In this document: positions 40,801-48,577 of the stretch, in pieces
How the letters are laid out: each line of letters begins with the position of its first letter
Numbering within the stretch: position 1 is the first letter of the stretch
Assembly: GCA_027487315.1 (NCBI GenBank)
Contig: JAIYDW010000245.1
Span: 62,001-126,000 of the forward strand
DNA: 64,000 bases
Reading direction: 5' to 3'
Origin: Verrucomicrobiaceae bacterium
GTDB taxonomy: Bacteria; Verrucomicrobiota; Verrucomicrobiia; Verrucomicrobiales; Verrucomicrobiaceae
The notes under the pieces: model-generated
The model's database searches: none
What the model was told of the DNA's origin: nothing
The model's input: only the letters and a program-made list of their open reading frames with translations
Translations under genes and position numbers: made by a program

Positions 40801-41404
40801 CAATCTACAGGTGTTCAATCCTGGAGATTTAAACAACATGGACACATCATCTTTGGGCTGGCATCTACAGGCTCTTGCCACCCGACGTTGGGACCTAGTA
40901 ACCACGGACCTATATCTGGCCGAGGTGTGCGAACACGCTCTCGCCAGACACGGATATCCGGATGAGCTCCAGCTCTCCGTCGTCGCCAGTCTGATGCCTT
41001 TCCGTGGCGTCCCTCTGTCCACCCCGGATGCTCGCTTTGAGTCTTTAGATGAACTGCTACTACATCTCTACTTTGAGCGTGAGTTGCAAAAGGTTACCCT
41101 TCCCGGCAACAGGATCAGGAAGAACAAGGAACTGATCCTATCACAAATTCCCCGTCTCCTCTCGGTTCCTTCCTTTTTGAGGTGCCTGGAGCGAGGCATG
41201 GAATCATCCGTCTCGCTGAAAGAAAACGACGCAGTCCGTTTGTTTGAATTATTCGAACTCGAACTCGATCCCGCTAAAATCTTCTTCATGTTTTACGTGC
41301 TGGCCCCCGACCCGCTGGAGGCTCTCTGCGAGCACCTAGCCCATCCTGTCAATTCTACCGATTCAGTTCCTTTTCCCTCCTCCTCATATGGCCTTCAATC
41401 TTGA
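37814..41404 (+). CDS. STAND NTPase with N-terminal trypsin-like domain
   Basis: A 1196-residue protein. An N-terminal trypsin-like domain (about residues 15-200) keeps a serine motif, EGGSGGGAIF (about 158-167). The expected His motif reads IVPAYALA (about 51-58), so the general base is lost. A STAND/NACHT-type NTPase follows: Walker A GIGGMGKSALV (about 398-408), Walker B LLVLDGFE (about 484), sensor VIVSGRAPV (about 518-526) and the GMPLIL winged-helix junction (about 572-577). The C-terminal 500 residues are helical and TPR-like. STAND proteins oligomerise on ligand binding and signal to effectors. It is the probable sensor of the module. It overlaps both neighbours, by 4 and 17 bases. 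Confidence 0.85.
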   Translation: MIIGRRSIHDVTAFSQGLEKAARGVIRITSDVAEDASVCSGFLITDSLVIVPAYALANNPSKVFLTGSFTDDDDRFEMELISKDLPSAILSAEVRPVVLRLQSAFPERVLTLGMESSVVDEPMFVLHFPQGMRKVSLSIGRMVEAEAGWLHYDADTEGGSGGGAIFSERNWAVIGMHVVSDHERQLNKGVTLSAMLDALRISPAWGEIAAYHRLADVSVARPDPECSRPQETVVEIESLIKAAVQWSFDPGTLEHAAQVQPLVVVQPGASNWMLKASERQRILSQAGDLHALRGVYEKLDEVISSPGQQVIDRILEGPPYDLDRIKEELLPYWQQAVRWFGPVEPQLPTAVEVNQNLEKRRVRSRLEKITGQDFRGRRQELALLKAWYENDEMGPMVVSGIGGMGKSALVAKFALSLPETAVLLWLDFDRADLAPDDAVSILSLMMEQMALQLPDFTGRTISEADWKRFAGEIGTAIAEGPGCLLVLDGFEVAQHFKQYQEIWEVLEIILSQASNLRVIVSGRAPVRELKLNDRKAGSLPLEKLAEEDVVSWLRTHGIEDPEVVMKITRISRGMPLILRMAVYLVDKGEVKVIEDLPQNLHDILIEGYLYQRILDRVVDPELMSVAREALVLRRLDPQILNAVITGKALKGMEVEDVYTRLQHEISLVDDEALTLPTGGDGSLALRPEVRCATLCLLEHEDQALVRELDTRAVAWYAEQDLTQPENAAELVYHSLRLKNLARAKAAWLPECASLLKFAEEELPEDAKAERKWLREQLAGTGGDGDLKIWEQEAVQRIRSSLSRGLERTLFGILGEKTQRSENSPLIFYDAWACFKVGDLQAAWNILNAAEESAGHIRRDRTVLGALLARELGKLETADQWLAKILADDWPSGNEHPIRIEALAIRSARIRLTIDLQGEKTLAEELKGAPEFLFHELRRILTEADVTLPSLNFLFDRNRNIESYRRSTVIPMHHEALTHFRHSIERIRSYKATSMDNNLQVFNPGDLNNMDTSSLGWHLQALATRRWDLVTTDLYLAEVCEHALARHGYPDELQLSVVASLMPFRGVPLSTPDARFESLDELLLHLYFERELQKVTLPGNRIRKNKELILSQIPRLLSVPSFLRCLERGMESSVSLKENDAVRLFELFELELDPAKIFFMFYVLAPDPLEALCEHLAHPVNSTDSVPFPSSSYGLQS

Positions 41405-42467
41405 CATGTTCCCCTATCCTTGGACCGAACCGGCGGCACAGGAGCTGCTGACCCGGCTCAGCCAGATTCACCCCACGTCCAAGGCCGCCCAGTTTGTGGC
41501 CACAACGGTCGGCATGGATCCCGGTTACATTCACTGGGAACAGCCCGTGGTTTACGTCTGGATCGAGATCCTCACGAAAGCCTCCACGGAGGGACTACTT
41601 CGGGCGATGGTCCAGAAGCAGCATGACCTGCTGAAGGACAGCAGCCCCCACAAAGTCTTCTTGGCAGACCTGCTGGAAAACAAGCGGCCCGCCTATGGCT
41701 CCGATCCTCGAGACTTAGTCGGTGCGCCGAACTTCATCGCCAACGACGACGAGGTGATGGAGCCGGAGGCCCTGCTGTATTACGATGACCTGACCCTGCC
41801 GATCGGCAAGGTGCGGGGCCTGATCAGCACCCTGCAAAAACTCATGGAGTATGCGCCCTCCGTCTGCCGGTTGGTGGTGGATTTTAACGGCCAGACCGGC
41901 CATGGCACGGGTTTTCGCATCGGGCCGGACCTATTGCTGACCAACTGGCATGTGCTGACCAATCCCTACACGAAACAGAGATGCTCGACCGTCACAGCAG
42001 AGTTTGGCTATGAGGACAATGGCCAGGGCGGGGCGCTGTCATCCACCCTCATCCCTTGCGATGTCGCCAGCATCGTCACCGACAAGGCGGACGACTGGGC
42101 CGTCATCAAGACAACGACCGCGATGCCCGATGCCTGGCCCATCCTAAAACTCAGTGAAGCCTGCGAGCCGAAGCTCCATGAGCCTGCTTACATCATCCAG
42201 CACCCCGGGGGTGAGCGGAAACGGATGGGCTTTGTGCGCAACCAAGTCTCCTTCTTTGATACCCGCGTGACCCATTACCTGACGGACACCCAGGCCGGCT
42301 CCTCAGGTTCCCCGGTCTGGAATGCCGATGGCTGCCTCATCGCCCTGCACCATGCCGGTGGTCGGCCGCAGGAGGTGGTGGGGAAACCGCCAGTCAGCAA
42401 GAATGAAGGCATCCGCATCTCCCGCGTGGTCGCCGGACTGCAGGCCGCCGGGGTGGACATCGCCTAG
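41388..42467 (+). CDS. Trypsin-like protease with effector-associated-domain-like head
   Basis: A 359-residue protein. Residues 5-85 form a helical head related to that of the 36678 ATPase. Both begin with a YPW motif and share a P-V-x-(F/Y)-VW-x-E-(I/F)-L core followed by G-(L/V)-L. After a linker, residues about 155-345 form a trypsin-like protease with a full triad: His in LTNWHVLT (about 186), Asp in ADDWAVIKT (about 235) and Ser in TQAGSSGSPVW (about 305). There is no signal peptide, so it acts in the cytosol. The 17-base overlap with the STAND gene implies coupled synthesis. This is the strongest candidate for the executing protease, recruited through head-head contact. Confidence 0.85.
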   Translation: MAFNLDMFPYPWTEPAAQELLTRLSQIHPTSKAAQFVATTVGMDPGYIHWEQPVVYVWIEILTKASTEGLLRAMVQKQHDLLKDSSPHKVFLADLLENKRPAYGSDPRDLVGAPNFIANDDEVMEPEALLYYDDLTLPIGKVRGLISTLQKLMEYAPSVCRLVVDFNGQTGHGTGFRIGPDLLLTNWHVLTNPYTKQRCSTVTAEFGYEDNGQGGALSSTLIPCDVASIVTDKADDWAVIKTTTAMPDAWPILKLSEACEPKLHEPAYIIQHPGGERKRMGFVRNQVSFFDTRVTHYLTDTQAGSSGSPVWNADGCLIALHHAGGRPQEVVGKPPVSKNEGIRISRVVAGLQAAGVDIA

Positions 42468-42505
42468 GTCACGTGAACGTCATCCCGAAGGCTGACTGAC
42501 CCACT

Positions 42506-43822
42506 ATGGCACTCACAGACGCTCAGATCGGCACGGTCGTCACCGTGGTGGGGAAGGTCTTTTCACCGACGGACCCAGGGCTTTATCTCCTGGTGCTGAC
42601 CCGCGTAGGACTGGACATGTCAAAGATCGTGGTGCTGAACAGTAATTGGTATCAGCAGGTGATCGATTTGGTGAAGGAGCTTCAACGACGCGGGGCCCTG
42701 CGGGTATTCATCCTTGCCGTGTTGGATAAGTTGCCCGGCAATCCCGAAGTCCAGTCCACCCTGCCGCCGCTGCTGTCTGACCTGGAGCAGGAGGATGTCC
42801 ACCCGGCGCAGACCGTGGCCCAGGGGCTGGGTGGTCTGCAGGCCAGCTTGCATGACGCTGCTGTCAAAGCTGCAGCCAAGACCCTGGAGAGCAGTCTGGA
42901 ATCGCTCACCCAGGACATCTTCACCATGAATGCCTACAAGTTGCTGCATGACTGCCTGCACCGGCTGCCGGCACAATTGAAAATCATTGAGCCGGCCATA
43001 CGGAATATCTCGGCTCCGACCTTCAAACTGACCGCCGCACAATGCCAGGATGAGATCAAAAGCCTAGTCAATCTGGGACGAAGTGTCCTCAACGGCATCC
43101 ATCCCTCTCTGGCCGCTGAACGCGCGACTGAGCAGGACTGGCTGGACGAACTGGCCGGGATCGGGGCCAGGCTCGGGGCGCTACGTAAGGATCCGCTGGT
43201 TCCTAGCCCCAACCCCGGAGGCCCCCCGCGACCCAATCCCCTGGGGATCCAGATCATCCATAACCTCCGCTCCATGCACCTCCGGCAGCCCTCACGGATC
43301 GATGGACTGCTGACCGCCTATGCCAGCACGTTGGAGCTGGAAAGGCTGGAGAAGCTCTTCGACGATATCATCGCCGTGCCTGCCGCAGCGGCATCGTTAA
43401 AAGACTCTCTGCAAAGCGCCAGCACCTCCCTCAACCAGATCAAGCTGCAGATCCAGGCGCTGATCCACCGGCATCGATACTGGCAGAAGATCGACAAGGA
43501 ACTCCTGGTCGCGGCGGATGAACTGCCCAAAAATTCGGCGGATCCCGGGGACTTTCCCGCCCTTTGGGAGGGCATCCGCAACGAGGTGGATAACATGATC
43601 ATGATCGAGCCGAACACGGAGGTCAGCACTACCCTGAAAGACTTGGCCACGGCCATCGACACGCATGGTCTCTCCGACTGGTCCGCCGCCAGGGATCCGT
43701 TTGAAAGCCACCGGGCCTGGTGCATGATCTACTTCTTTTCGGTCGATACGGAACTGAAGGATAAGTGCAAGGAAGCTGCTGATATAGGGGCTTCCCTGAG
43801 AAACCTGCTCAATAACCTCTAA
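42506..43822 (+). CDS. Effector-associated-domain (EAD1-like) protein, unknown C-terminus
   Basis: A 438-residue protein. The first 85 residues resemble the EAD1 type of adaptor domain: a helical stretch, then WYQQVIDLVKELQRRGAL and the diagnostic tail LDKLPGNPEVQ (about 70-80). EAD heads in this family typically end in PGNP. The remaining 350 residues are helical with no motif I know. Notable parts are LEDIxxxMNAYKLLHDCLHRL-like helices near 135-155, a proline-rich linker around 230 and NLRSMHLRQPSRIDGLL near 250. It starts 38 bases after the trypsin gene and ends 3 bases before the membrane STAND-arm gene. It is a likely adaptor linking sensor and membrane component. Confidence 0.6.
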   Translation: MALTDAQIGTVVTVVGKVFSPTDPGLYLLVLTRVGLDMSKIVVLNSNWYQQVIDLVKELQRRGALRVFILAVLDKLPGNPEVQSTLPPLLSDLEQEDVHPAQTVAQGLGGLQASLHDAAVKAAAKTLESSLESLTQDIFTMNAYKLLHDCLHRLPAQLKIIEPAIRNISAPTFKLTAAQCQDEIKSLVNLGRSVLNGIHPSLAAERATEQDWLDELAGIGARLGALRKDPLVPSPNPGGPPRPNPLGIQIIHNLRSMHLRQPSRIDGLLTAYASTLELERLEKLFDDIIAVPAAAASLKDSLQSASTSLNQIKLQIQALIHRHRYWQKIDKELLVAADELPKNSADPGDFPALWEGIRNEVDNMIMIEPNTEVSTTLKDLATAIDTHGLSDWSAARDPFESHRAWCMIYFFSVDTELKDKCKEAADIGASLRNLLNNL

Positions 43823-43825
43823 TCT

Positions 43826-46135
43826 ATGTCCCAGCCTTCTCAAACACTCGCCCCTGAGGCCTTCCGTTCCGCGGGAGAGGTGCGCACGGAGCACTCCAAT
43901 CTGCTTCAGCGTCGCGGTTCCACGGGGCCCATCGCAGAGGCCGAGGTGATCGCCTTTCTCAAGGCGGTCAGTGCCACAGGCCACCTCCTACCCGACAGCG
44001 ATCCCGACGCGCGTGAGTCGGTTCGGGGCATCCTGGACTACTGGACCGCCACCCTCCTGAGCATGAATCCGCAACTGGCCCGGGAGGCTCCGTCCTATCT
44101 ACTGCTACAGCCCTATCAGCAGGAGGAGGTCCAGGCCCTGGAGGCCCATTTTGAGAGCCAGGACGCAGAGCTGAGCCAGGTCATCGACCTGGCCGGACTC
44201 TTCACCGACCAGGCGTCAAAAAAACAGAAGCAGCTTCTCGGCAAACTACTGCTGCGGTTGGTGCATCTCAAAAAAGGCTCCGTGGAGCCCTACACCGCCC
44301 TGGTGCAGCCCTCCGATCTGGACGATCTGGCGGAGAAGGCGGTCTGCGATGAGCTTTTGAAAATGAAGATCCTGGTCTCACGGCAGGAGGATGGGCAGCT
44401 CACCCTGCGGCATGAAAAGCTCTTCACGGAATGGCCTTTCCTGGCGGAACGCATCAAGCACCGCCGTGAGTTCCGGGAATTTGCCATCAGTTGGCGAAAA
44501 GGGAACCGCTCCGCCGCAGCGCTGCTAAACCGGGGTAAGGAACTCGAGGAAGCCAAAAGCTACCGCGATCTGGAGCCCGTAGAAAACGACTTTTTGGCGG
44601 GGAGCCTTGCCCGCGAGAAGGGCGTCTGGAATGACCGACTGATCGCTGCCGGCATCGCTATTGTGGTGCTGCTCGGCATGACTGTGTGGATCTATATGAA
44701 GTATCAGGATGTGGACAAAAAAAATATCGAGGTGACTACCCAGGCCGACCAACTTGAGGACCAGAAAAAGGAACTTGAAGTGCTGGTCAAAGACCGGGAC
44801 AAGGCCATCGCAGGTCTTCGAGCGAAGGAAATAATCGATCAACAGCAGAAGGAGGAACTGCAAAAGCAAAAAGTCGAACTCGAAGCCAGGGGCAGGGATC
44901 TAACGTCGGCCAGGGACAAACTCGCCGCCGAAAAAGATGAGGCGCTGGAGAAACTGAAACTGCTGACCACGAGCCTGGAAGATGCCGCAAAATACAAGGT
45001 TAAGGCGGATCTCTTAGAGCAGCAGATAACCCAGGTGGCCAACAATATCGCCGAGGGGAAAAGCTTTGCCCCGCAGGCCCGGGAGATCCTCACGACTTAC
45101 CGGACCGGTGTCCAGGATGATACGAAAAAGGCCACCGAAGAAATCACCCACGCCCCACTGGCGCAATCCTTGGCCAATTTTGACTTGGGCACACAGCAGG
45201 CCCTGCAGCCAGGTAACGGCATCTCTACCCGGTCCAAGTCCGGGGAGAGCCGCGGCAGCCTGGGCGTCTTCGTCCAGGATGCGGCCAATAACCTCTACAT
45301 CGTCTCCCCGGCCTACATCCTCTCCGGCGGTGCGGGCACACCCGTTTTTACCGGACGTGAGAAAAAGGAGGCGCAGATCGGCACTGTCAGCGGCATCACC
45401 AGCCTGGATGCCTCCGACCTGACCAATCTGGGCCTGGTGAAGCTAAATGCCGGAGTGCCCGCCTCCAATGTGGTGGACGGGTTGGGAGAGATCAAGGGGA
45501 TCGAGCCCAATCCAGTGCACGGCATGGAGGTCATCCTCCTCGGCAGCGGCTCCGGCATCAGTGAGGGGAAGATCCTCGACACCCGTAACGACGGCACTAT
45601 CGTTACGGACCGACGGATTTCCCAGCCAGGTGATGAAGGCGCTCCTGTTATCGCCAAAGGAAGCAAAAGGCTCGTGGGGTTGCTGATTTCATCTACCACG
45701 GACACGTCCATTTTGAAATCCATCAAGCCTTTACTGGCCGAACATGGCCTGAAGATCTATCAGACCACTCCGGCCACTAAAAACGACTTCTCCGGTGTTC
45801 TGGCGGAGATCTTTGTCTCGGCGGACAACGCCCTTAATATCACCCGCGCGGCGAAGTATGTGAAGGCTTTGCAAATGGCCGGCGTTCGCCTGCCTGTGCC
45901 GGAGGCCCAGCCGCGCAACAAGGTCCCCTCGACGATCAGTGAAGTCCGTTATTTCTACGAAAATTCGGAGAACAAGGCCATCGCGGAAAAGGTGATGGCG
46001 GAACTCATTCAGGCTGGCCTTCCCGCCAATAAAGTCCGCGTCTACCCGACGCCGGATGCCACGGCCCCTCAACGCTTCATCCAGATCTCCCTAGCCAAGG
46101 CCGCCTTCGCTGCATCGCCTCCGCGCCGCCGCTGA
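43826..46135 (+). CDS. STAND C-terminal arm, membrane helix, coiled coil and dead trypsin domain
   Basis: A 769-residue protein. The first 265 residues match the winged-helix and linker region that normally follows the NTPase in large STAND proteins: LTLRHEKLFTEWPFLAERI (about 192-210), LLNRGKELEEAKSY and VENDFLAGSLAREKG (about 233-268). No P-loop is present. A membrane helix spans about 271-292 and a long coiled coil about 295-400. The C-terminus (about 465-660) has a trypsin-like fold, but the His motif reads IVSPAYILSG and the Ser motif PGDEGAPV, so both catalytic residues are replaced. A SPOR-like alpha/beta tail closes it. It looks like a membrane-anchored regulator or decoy of the active proteases. 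Confidence 0.75.
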   Translation: MSQPSQTLAPEAFRSAGEVRTEHSNLLQRRGSTGPIAEAEVIAFLKAVSATGHLLPDSDPDARESVRGILDYWTATLLSMNPQLAREAPSYLLLQPYQQEEVQALEAHFESQDAELSQVIDLAGLFTDQASKKQKQLLGKLLLRLVHLKKGSVEPYTALVQPSDLDDLAEKAVCDELLKMKILVSRQEDGQLTLRHEKLFTEWPFLAERIKHRREFREFAISWRKGNRSAAALLNRGKELEEAKSYRDLEPVENDFLAGSLAREKGVWNDRLIAAGIAIVVLLGMTVWIYMKYQDVDKKNIEVTTQADQLEDQKKELEVLVKDRDKAIAGLRAKEIIDQQQKEELQKQKVELEARGRDLTSARDKLAAEKDEALEKLKLLTTSLEDAAKYKVKADLLEQQITQVANNIAEGKSFAPQAREILTTYRTGVQDDTKKATEEITHAPLAQSLANFDLGTQQALQPGNGISTRSKSGESRGSLGVFVQDAANNLYIVSPAYILSGGAGTPVFTGREKKEAQIGTVSGITSLDASDLTNLGLVKLNAGVPASNVVDGLGEIKGIEPNPVHGMEVILLGSGSGISEGKILDTRNDGTIVTDRRISQPGDEGAPVIAKGSKRLVGLLISSTTDTSILKSIKPLLAEHGLKIYQTTPATKNDFSGVLAEIFVSADNALNITRAAKYVKALQMAGVRLPVPEAQPRNKVPSTISEVRYFYENSENKAIAEKVMAELIQAGLPANKVRVYPTPDATAPQRFIQISLAKAAFAASPPRRR

Positions 46136-46188
46136 CCCGCCGATCTTCCTGCCCACCTCAAATCTCCCAACTCCACCCCACCACCTCC

Positions 46189-47220
46189 ATGCCCACCACG
46201 GACGCCACCTGCCTCACTCGTTCCGGTTTCAACCTAGACATCGCCGTCTTCCTCGCCGAAGCCTCCGCCGCCGCCTACGGCGAGAAGGCAGTCACTGAAA
46301 CCTGGGCTCGGGGGCGCGGTTTCAAAGTGCATGAAGCCTTTGACCGGTCTAACATCCAGGGCTTCTGGTGCACGGCGGGGGATATGGCCCTGCTCGCGTT
46401 CCGAGGCACCAGCAACATTAAACAATGGATCCGAGATGCCCAGCTTCTGACTGTGGCCCATCCCTGGGGCCAGACGCACAAAGGCTTTACTGAGGGGTTG
46501 GCACTGGTGGAGCAGGATCTCCAGCTTTTTGACGTGGCGGCTGCCAAGGCCAGGCATGTCTGGATCACCGGTCACAGTTTGGGAGGCGGTCTCGCCCTGC
46601 TTGCCGCAGCCCGCCAGAAGATGAAAGGAATCCGTTCCTCCATCTACACTTACGGTCAGCCCAGGGTGGGCCTGAGCGGCTTTGCTGAACGCTTCGCAAT
46701 AGAATTGCCAGGGCGGCTGCATCGCTTCGTCAATCAAAGTGACATTGTGACCCGGCTGCCGCCGGAAGCGTTTTTCTACAACCACACGGGCATCGTCAAG
46801 CGCATCGTGCGGCCCGGGGTCCTGGAGCTTGCCTTGGAGTCGGCCCGTATCACACGCACGCTTCAAATGGAATGGTCAATCAAGGCGACCAGCGCGCTGG
46901 GACTGGGCTTGGAAAGCTCCTTAGTGCCAGCATCAAGCATGGCCTCGCTGGCGCAGAATGCCACACTGGACAGCAAGGTCTTTGAGACAGCCCTGGCCGT
47001 CGTCGGCGCAGGGCTGACGGAGTCCATGTTCATTGACTGCGAGTTGCCCTCACTAACAGCCGGAGAATTTGCCACCTTGCAACTCAGCTTGCAGACGGAT
47101 TCGGGAATTCTCGGTATGGAGGGCATGATGCTGGAAGGTCTCCTGCCATGGTTTGATGACCACAGCATCACGGAATACATCCGTCTGCTTACTGAAATAC
47201 GAGATCAGGAAACTTCCTGA
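46189..47220 (+). CDS. Class 3 lipase-like protein
   Basis: A 343-residue alpha/beta hydrolase of the lipase class 3 type. Nucleophile elbow GHSLGGGLAL lies at about residues 127-136, the oxyanion strand LLAFRGTSNIKQWI at about 66-79, and the active-site Asp and His are probably in QSDIVTRLP (about 186) and NHTGIVKRI (about 200). No signal peptide is visible. It is 53 bases after the membrane STAND-arm gene and is the last plus-strand gene of the module. A cytosolic phospholipase/lipase would be a membrane-damaging effector. The residues after 220 are helical and unrecognised. Confidence 0.82.
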   Translation: MPTTDATCLTRSGFNLDIAVFLAEASAAAYGEKAVTETWARGRGFKVHEAFDRSNIQGFWCTAGDMALLAFRGTSNIKQWIRDAQLLTVAHPWGQTHKGFTEGLALVEQDLQLFDVAAAKARHVWITGHSLGGGLALLAAARQKMKGIRSSIYTYGQPRVGLSGFAERFAIELPGRLHRFVNQSDIVTRLPPEAFFYNHTGIVKRIVRPGVLELALESARITRTLQMEWSIKATSALGLGLESSLVPASSMASLAQNATLDSKVFETALAVVGAGLTESMFIDCELPSLTAGEFATLQLSLQTDSGILGMEGMMLEGLLPWFDDHSITEYIRLLTEIRDQETS

Positions 47221-47470
47221 ATTAAATTTTCAATTTCTTAAGATATGTCAAAAGGTTAGAGATATGCCATTTTGAATCCGAACGTATGCTACTTGAGTAC
47301 GTGTGGGAGCGGGCATCGAGAATCAGTAACTTACATTAGCGGGCAAGGGATAGAAAAATGGGATCACTAAGGATGAGAGTACTGGATTTGGATCTATGCA
47401 GGACCAGATTCGGGGGTGAAGGAAGCGTTAAACGGAAAGTAGCCGGTTTGGAATCAAATTCCTTGTGAGA

Positions 47471-47929
47471 TCAGTGCTTTGCGCGTTGCGATTTAGATGC
47501 AAGAACCTTGATCATCTTCAGCATCTCAAGGTTAGGCTCAGTCACTCCATGCTCCCATTTTCGGACATTGTCGGCGTCAGTGTGAATCTTCCGACTAAAC
47601 CCATACTGGCTCAAACCTAGCAATCTGCGTGCTTTCAACACGAGATCAGCAGAAGTTTCGGAGGCACCTGGATATTGCTCGAGAAACCCAATCAGGCGTG
47701 GCCAGTATGAAGCAATTGGAGCGACTTCATCCCGCTCCCAGCGTTCGTAGCTCTGTCGCACAGTGTTCAAAAGATTAGCTACCTGCTCCTGGGTGAGTTT
47801 CAAAAGAAGTCGCCGAGCTAGCAGGTGCTCTCCCAAAGTCTCGGGGTTCAACTTGAACCCTCTGTGAACAAGATTTCGGAACCTGAGGGCTGTTTTGGAG
47901 GCCTTGATGGTGAAGTAGCAAAATGGCAA
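47471..47929 (-). CDS. XRE-family regulator with two HTH motifs
   Basis: A protein of up to 152 residues. Two helix-turn-helix motifs are visible: LKLTQEQVANLLNTVRQSYERWE (about residues 45-67) and LGLSQYGFSRKIHTDADNVRKWEHG (about 102-126). The start shown is a TTG, and no ATG fits, so the true N-terminus is uncertain. It lies on the minus strand just past the plus-strand module. A near-copy truncated at its C-terminus lies at the other end (33060-33404). It may repress the module, or the two copies may only mark insertion or deletion events. Confidence 0.75.
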   Translation of the reverse strand: MPFCYFTIKASKTALRFRNLVHRGFKLNPETLGEHLLARRLLLKLTQEQVANLLNTVRQSYERWERDEVAPIASYWPRLIGFLEQYPGASETSADLVLKARRLLGLSQYGFSRKIHTDADNVRKWEHGVTEPNLEMLKMIKVLASKSQRAKH

Positions 47930-47940
47930 AATAGGGCGAT
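47539..47940. repeat. Direct repeat flanking the trypsin/STAND module, right copy
   Basis: Aligned to the left copy starting at 33071. Here the match lies wholly inside the complete HTH gene. The repeat begins abruptly at 47539 on the C-terminal side of the gene, which fixes one end of the left-hand truncation. Confidence 0.75.
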
Positions 47941-47987
47941 ACCTTTTTCAGCTAATTCCGAACGGGCAATTCATCCAACGAACCTCT

Positions 47988-48482
47988 TCACTCTGCAGCA
48001 GCACCGATGAAGATCCCAGCCAGCTTCCCCTTCTCAAATTCAAAGATCACTCCACCATAAACAGAACCCGCCACAAACGTCTCCCCTTCGCGACTCTCCT
48101 CGGCGTTATAAACCTTCCCGTAGGCTGTCTTGACCTCAGCCTCACTGCTTCCGATTCGCACACCTCTCTCAGTCGCCAGTTCGCATTTTTCATCGGCCGT
48201 GATGCTCCAAACCGTCTTCTTCCCGCCCTTCTCAGTGGCACCCATCATCAGCGTCAACCCCTGCGAGGGAAACGCCCACTCCTGAACCCACTCTCCCGTC
48301 GCCGCCATCAGCACATCCGCGCCTTTGGATTCGGGCTCCCCGAGGAGTTCAAGCACGACCACCGCCTCCTTATCGAGCGCCAGTTTTCCTAGACCCTCGC
48401 CCGAAACATCCGCCTGCAATCCTTGGCAAGATACGACGCCAAAAGACAGGAGAACCACAAACAAAAGGTTGAGCGTTTTCAT
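47988..48482 (-). CDS. Lipoprotein, unknown
   Basis: A 164-residue predicted lipoprotein. The signal peptide MKTLNLLFVVLLSFGVVSC ends in the lipobox VVSC (Cys19). The mature part is a compact alpha+beta domain with repeated glycines (LLGEPESKGADVLM, GLTLMMGATEKGG, GVRIGSSEAEVKTAYG, SVYGGVIFEFEKGKLAGIFIG). The phrase GVRIGSSEAEVKTAYG recalls small lipoproteins of unknown function that carry a G(x)GSSxxxVxxxYG motif. The start at 48482 is chosen for the signal peptide. It is the first ordinary-looking gene right of the island. Function unknown. Confidence 0.6.
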   Translation of the reverse strand: MKTLNLLFVVLLSFGVVSCQGLQADVSGEGLGKLALDKEAVVVLELLGEPESKGADVLMAATGEWVQEWAFPSQGLTLMMGATEKGGKKTVWSITADEKCELATERGVRIGSSEAEVKTAYGKVYNAEESREGETFVAGSVYGGVIFEFEKGKLAGIFIGAAAE

Positions 48483-48577
48483 CGTGCCAAAACCAAACTC
48501 GCCCCACCCACCAAACGCAACCCCCACTTCCAAAAAACACCCCTCCTCAGTCCTCCCCTCCACCGCGTAAGAGCCCG

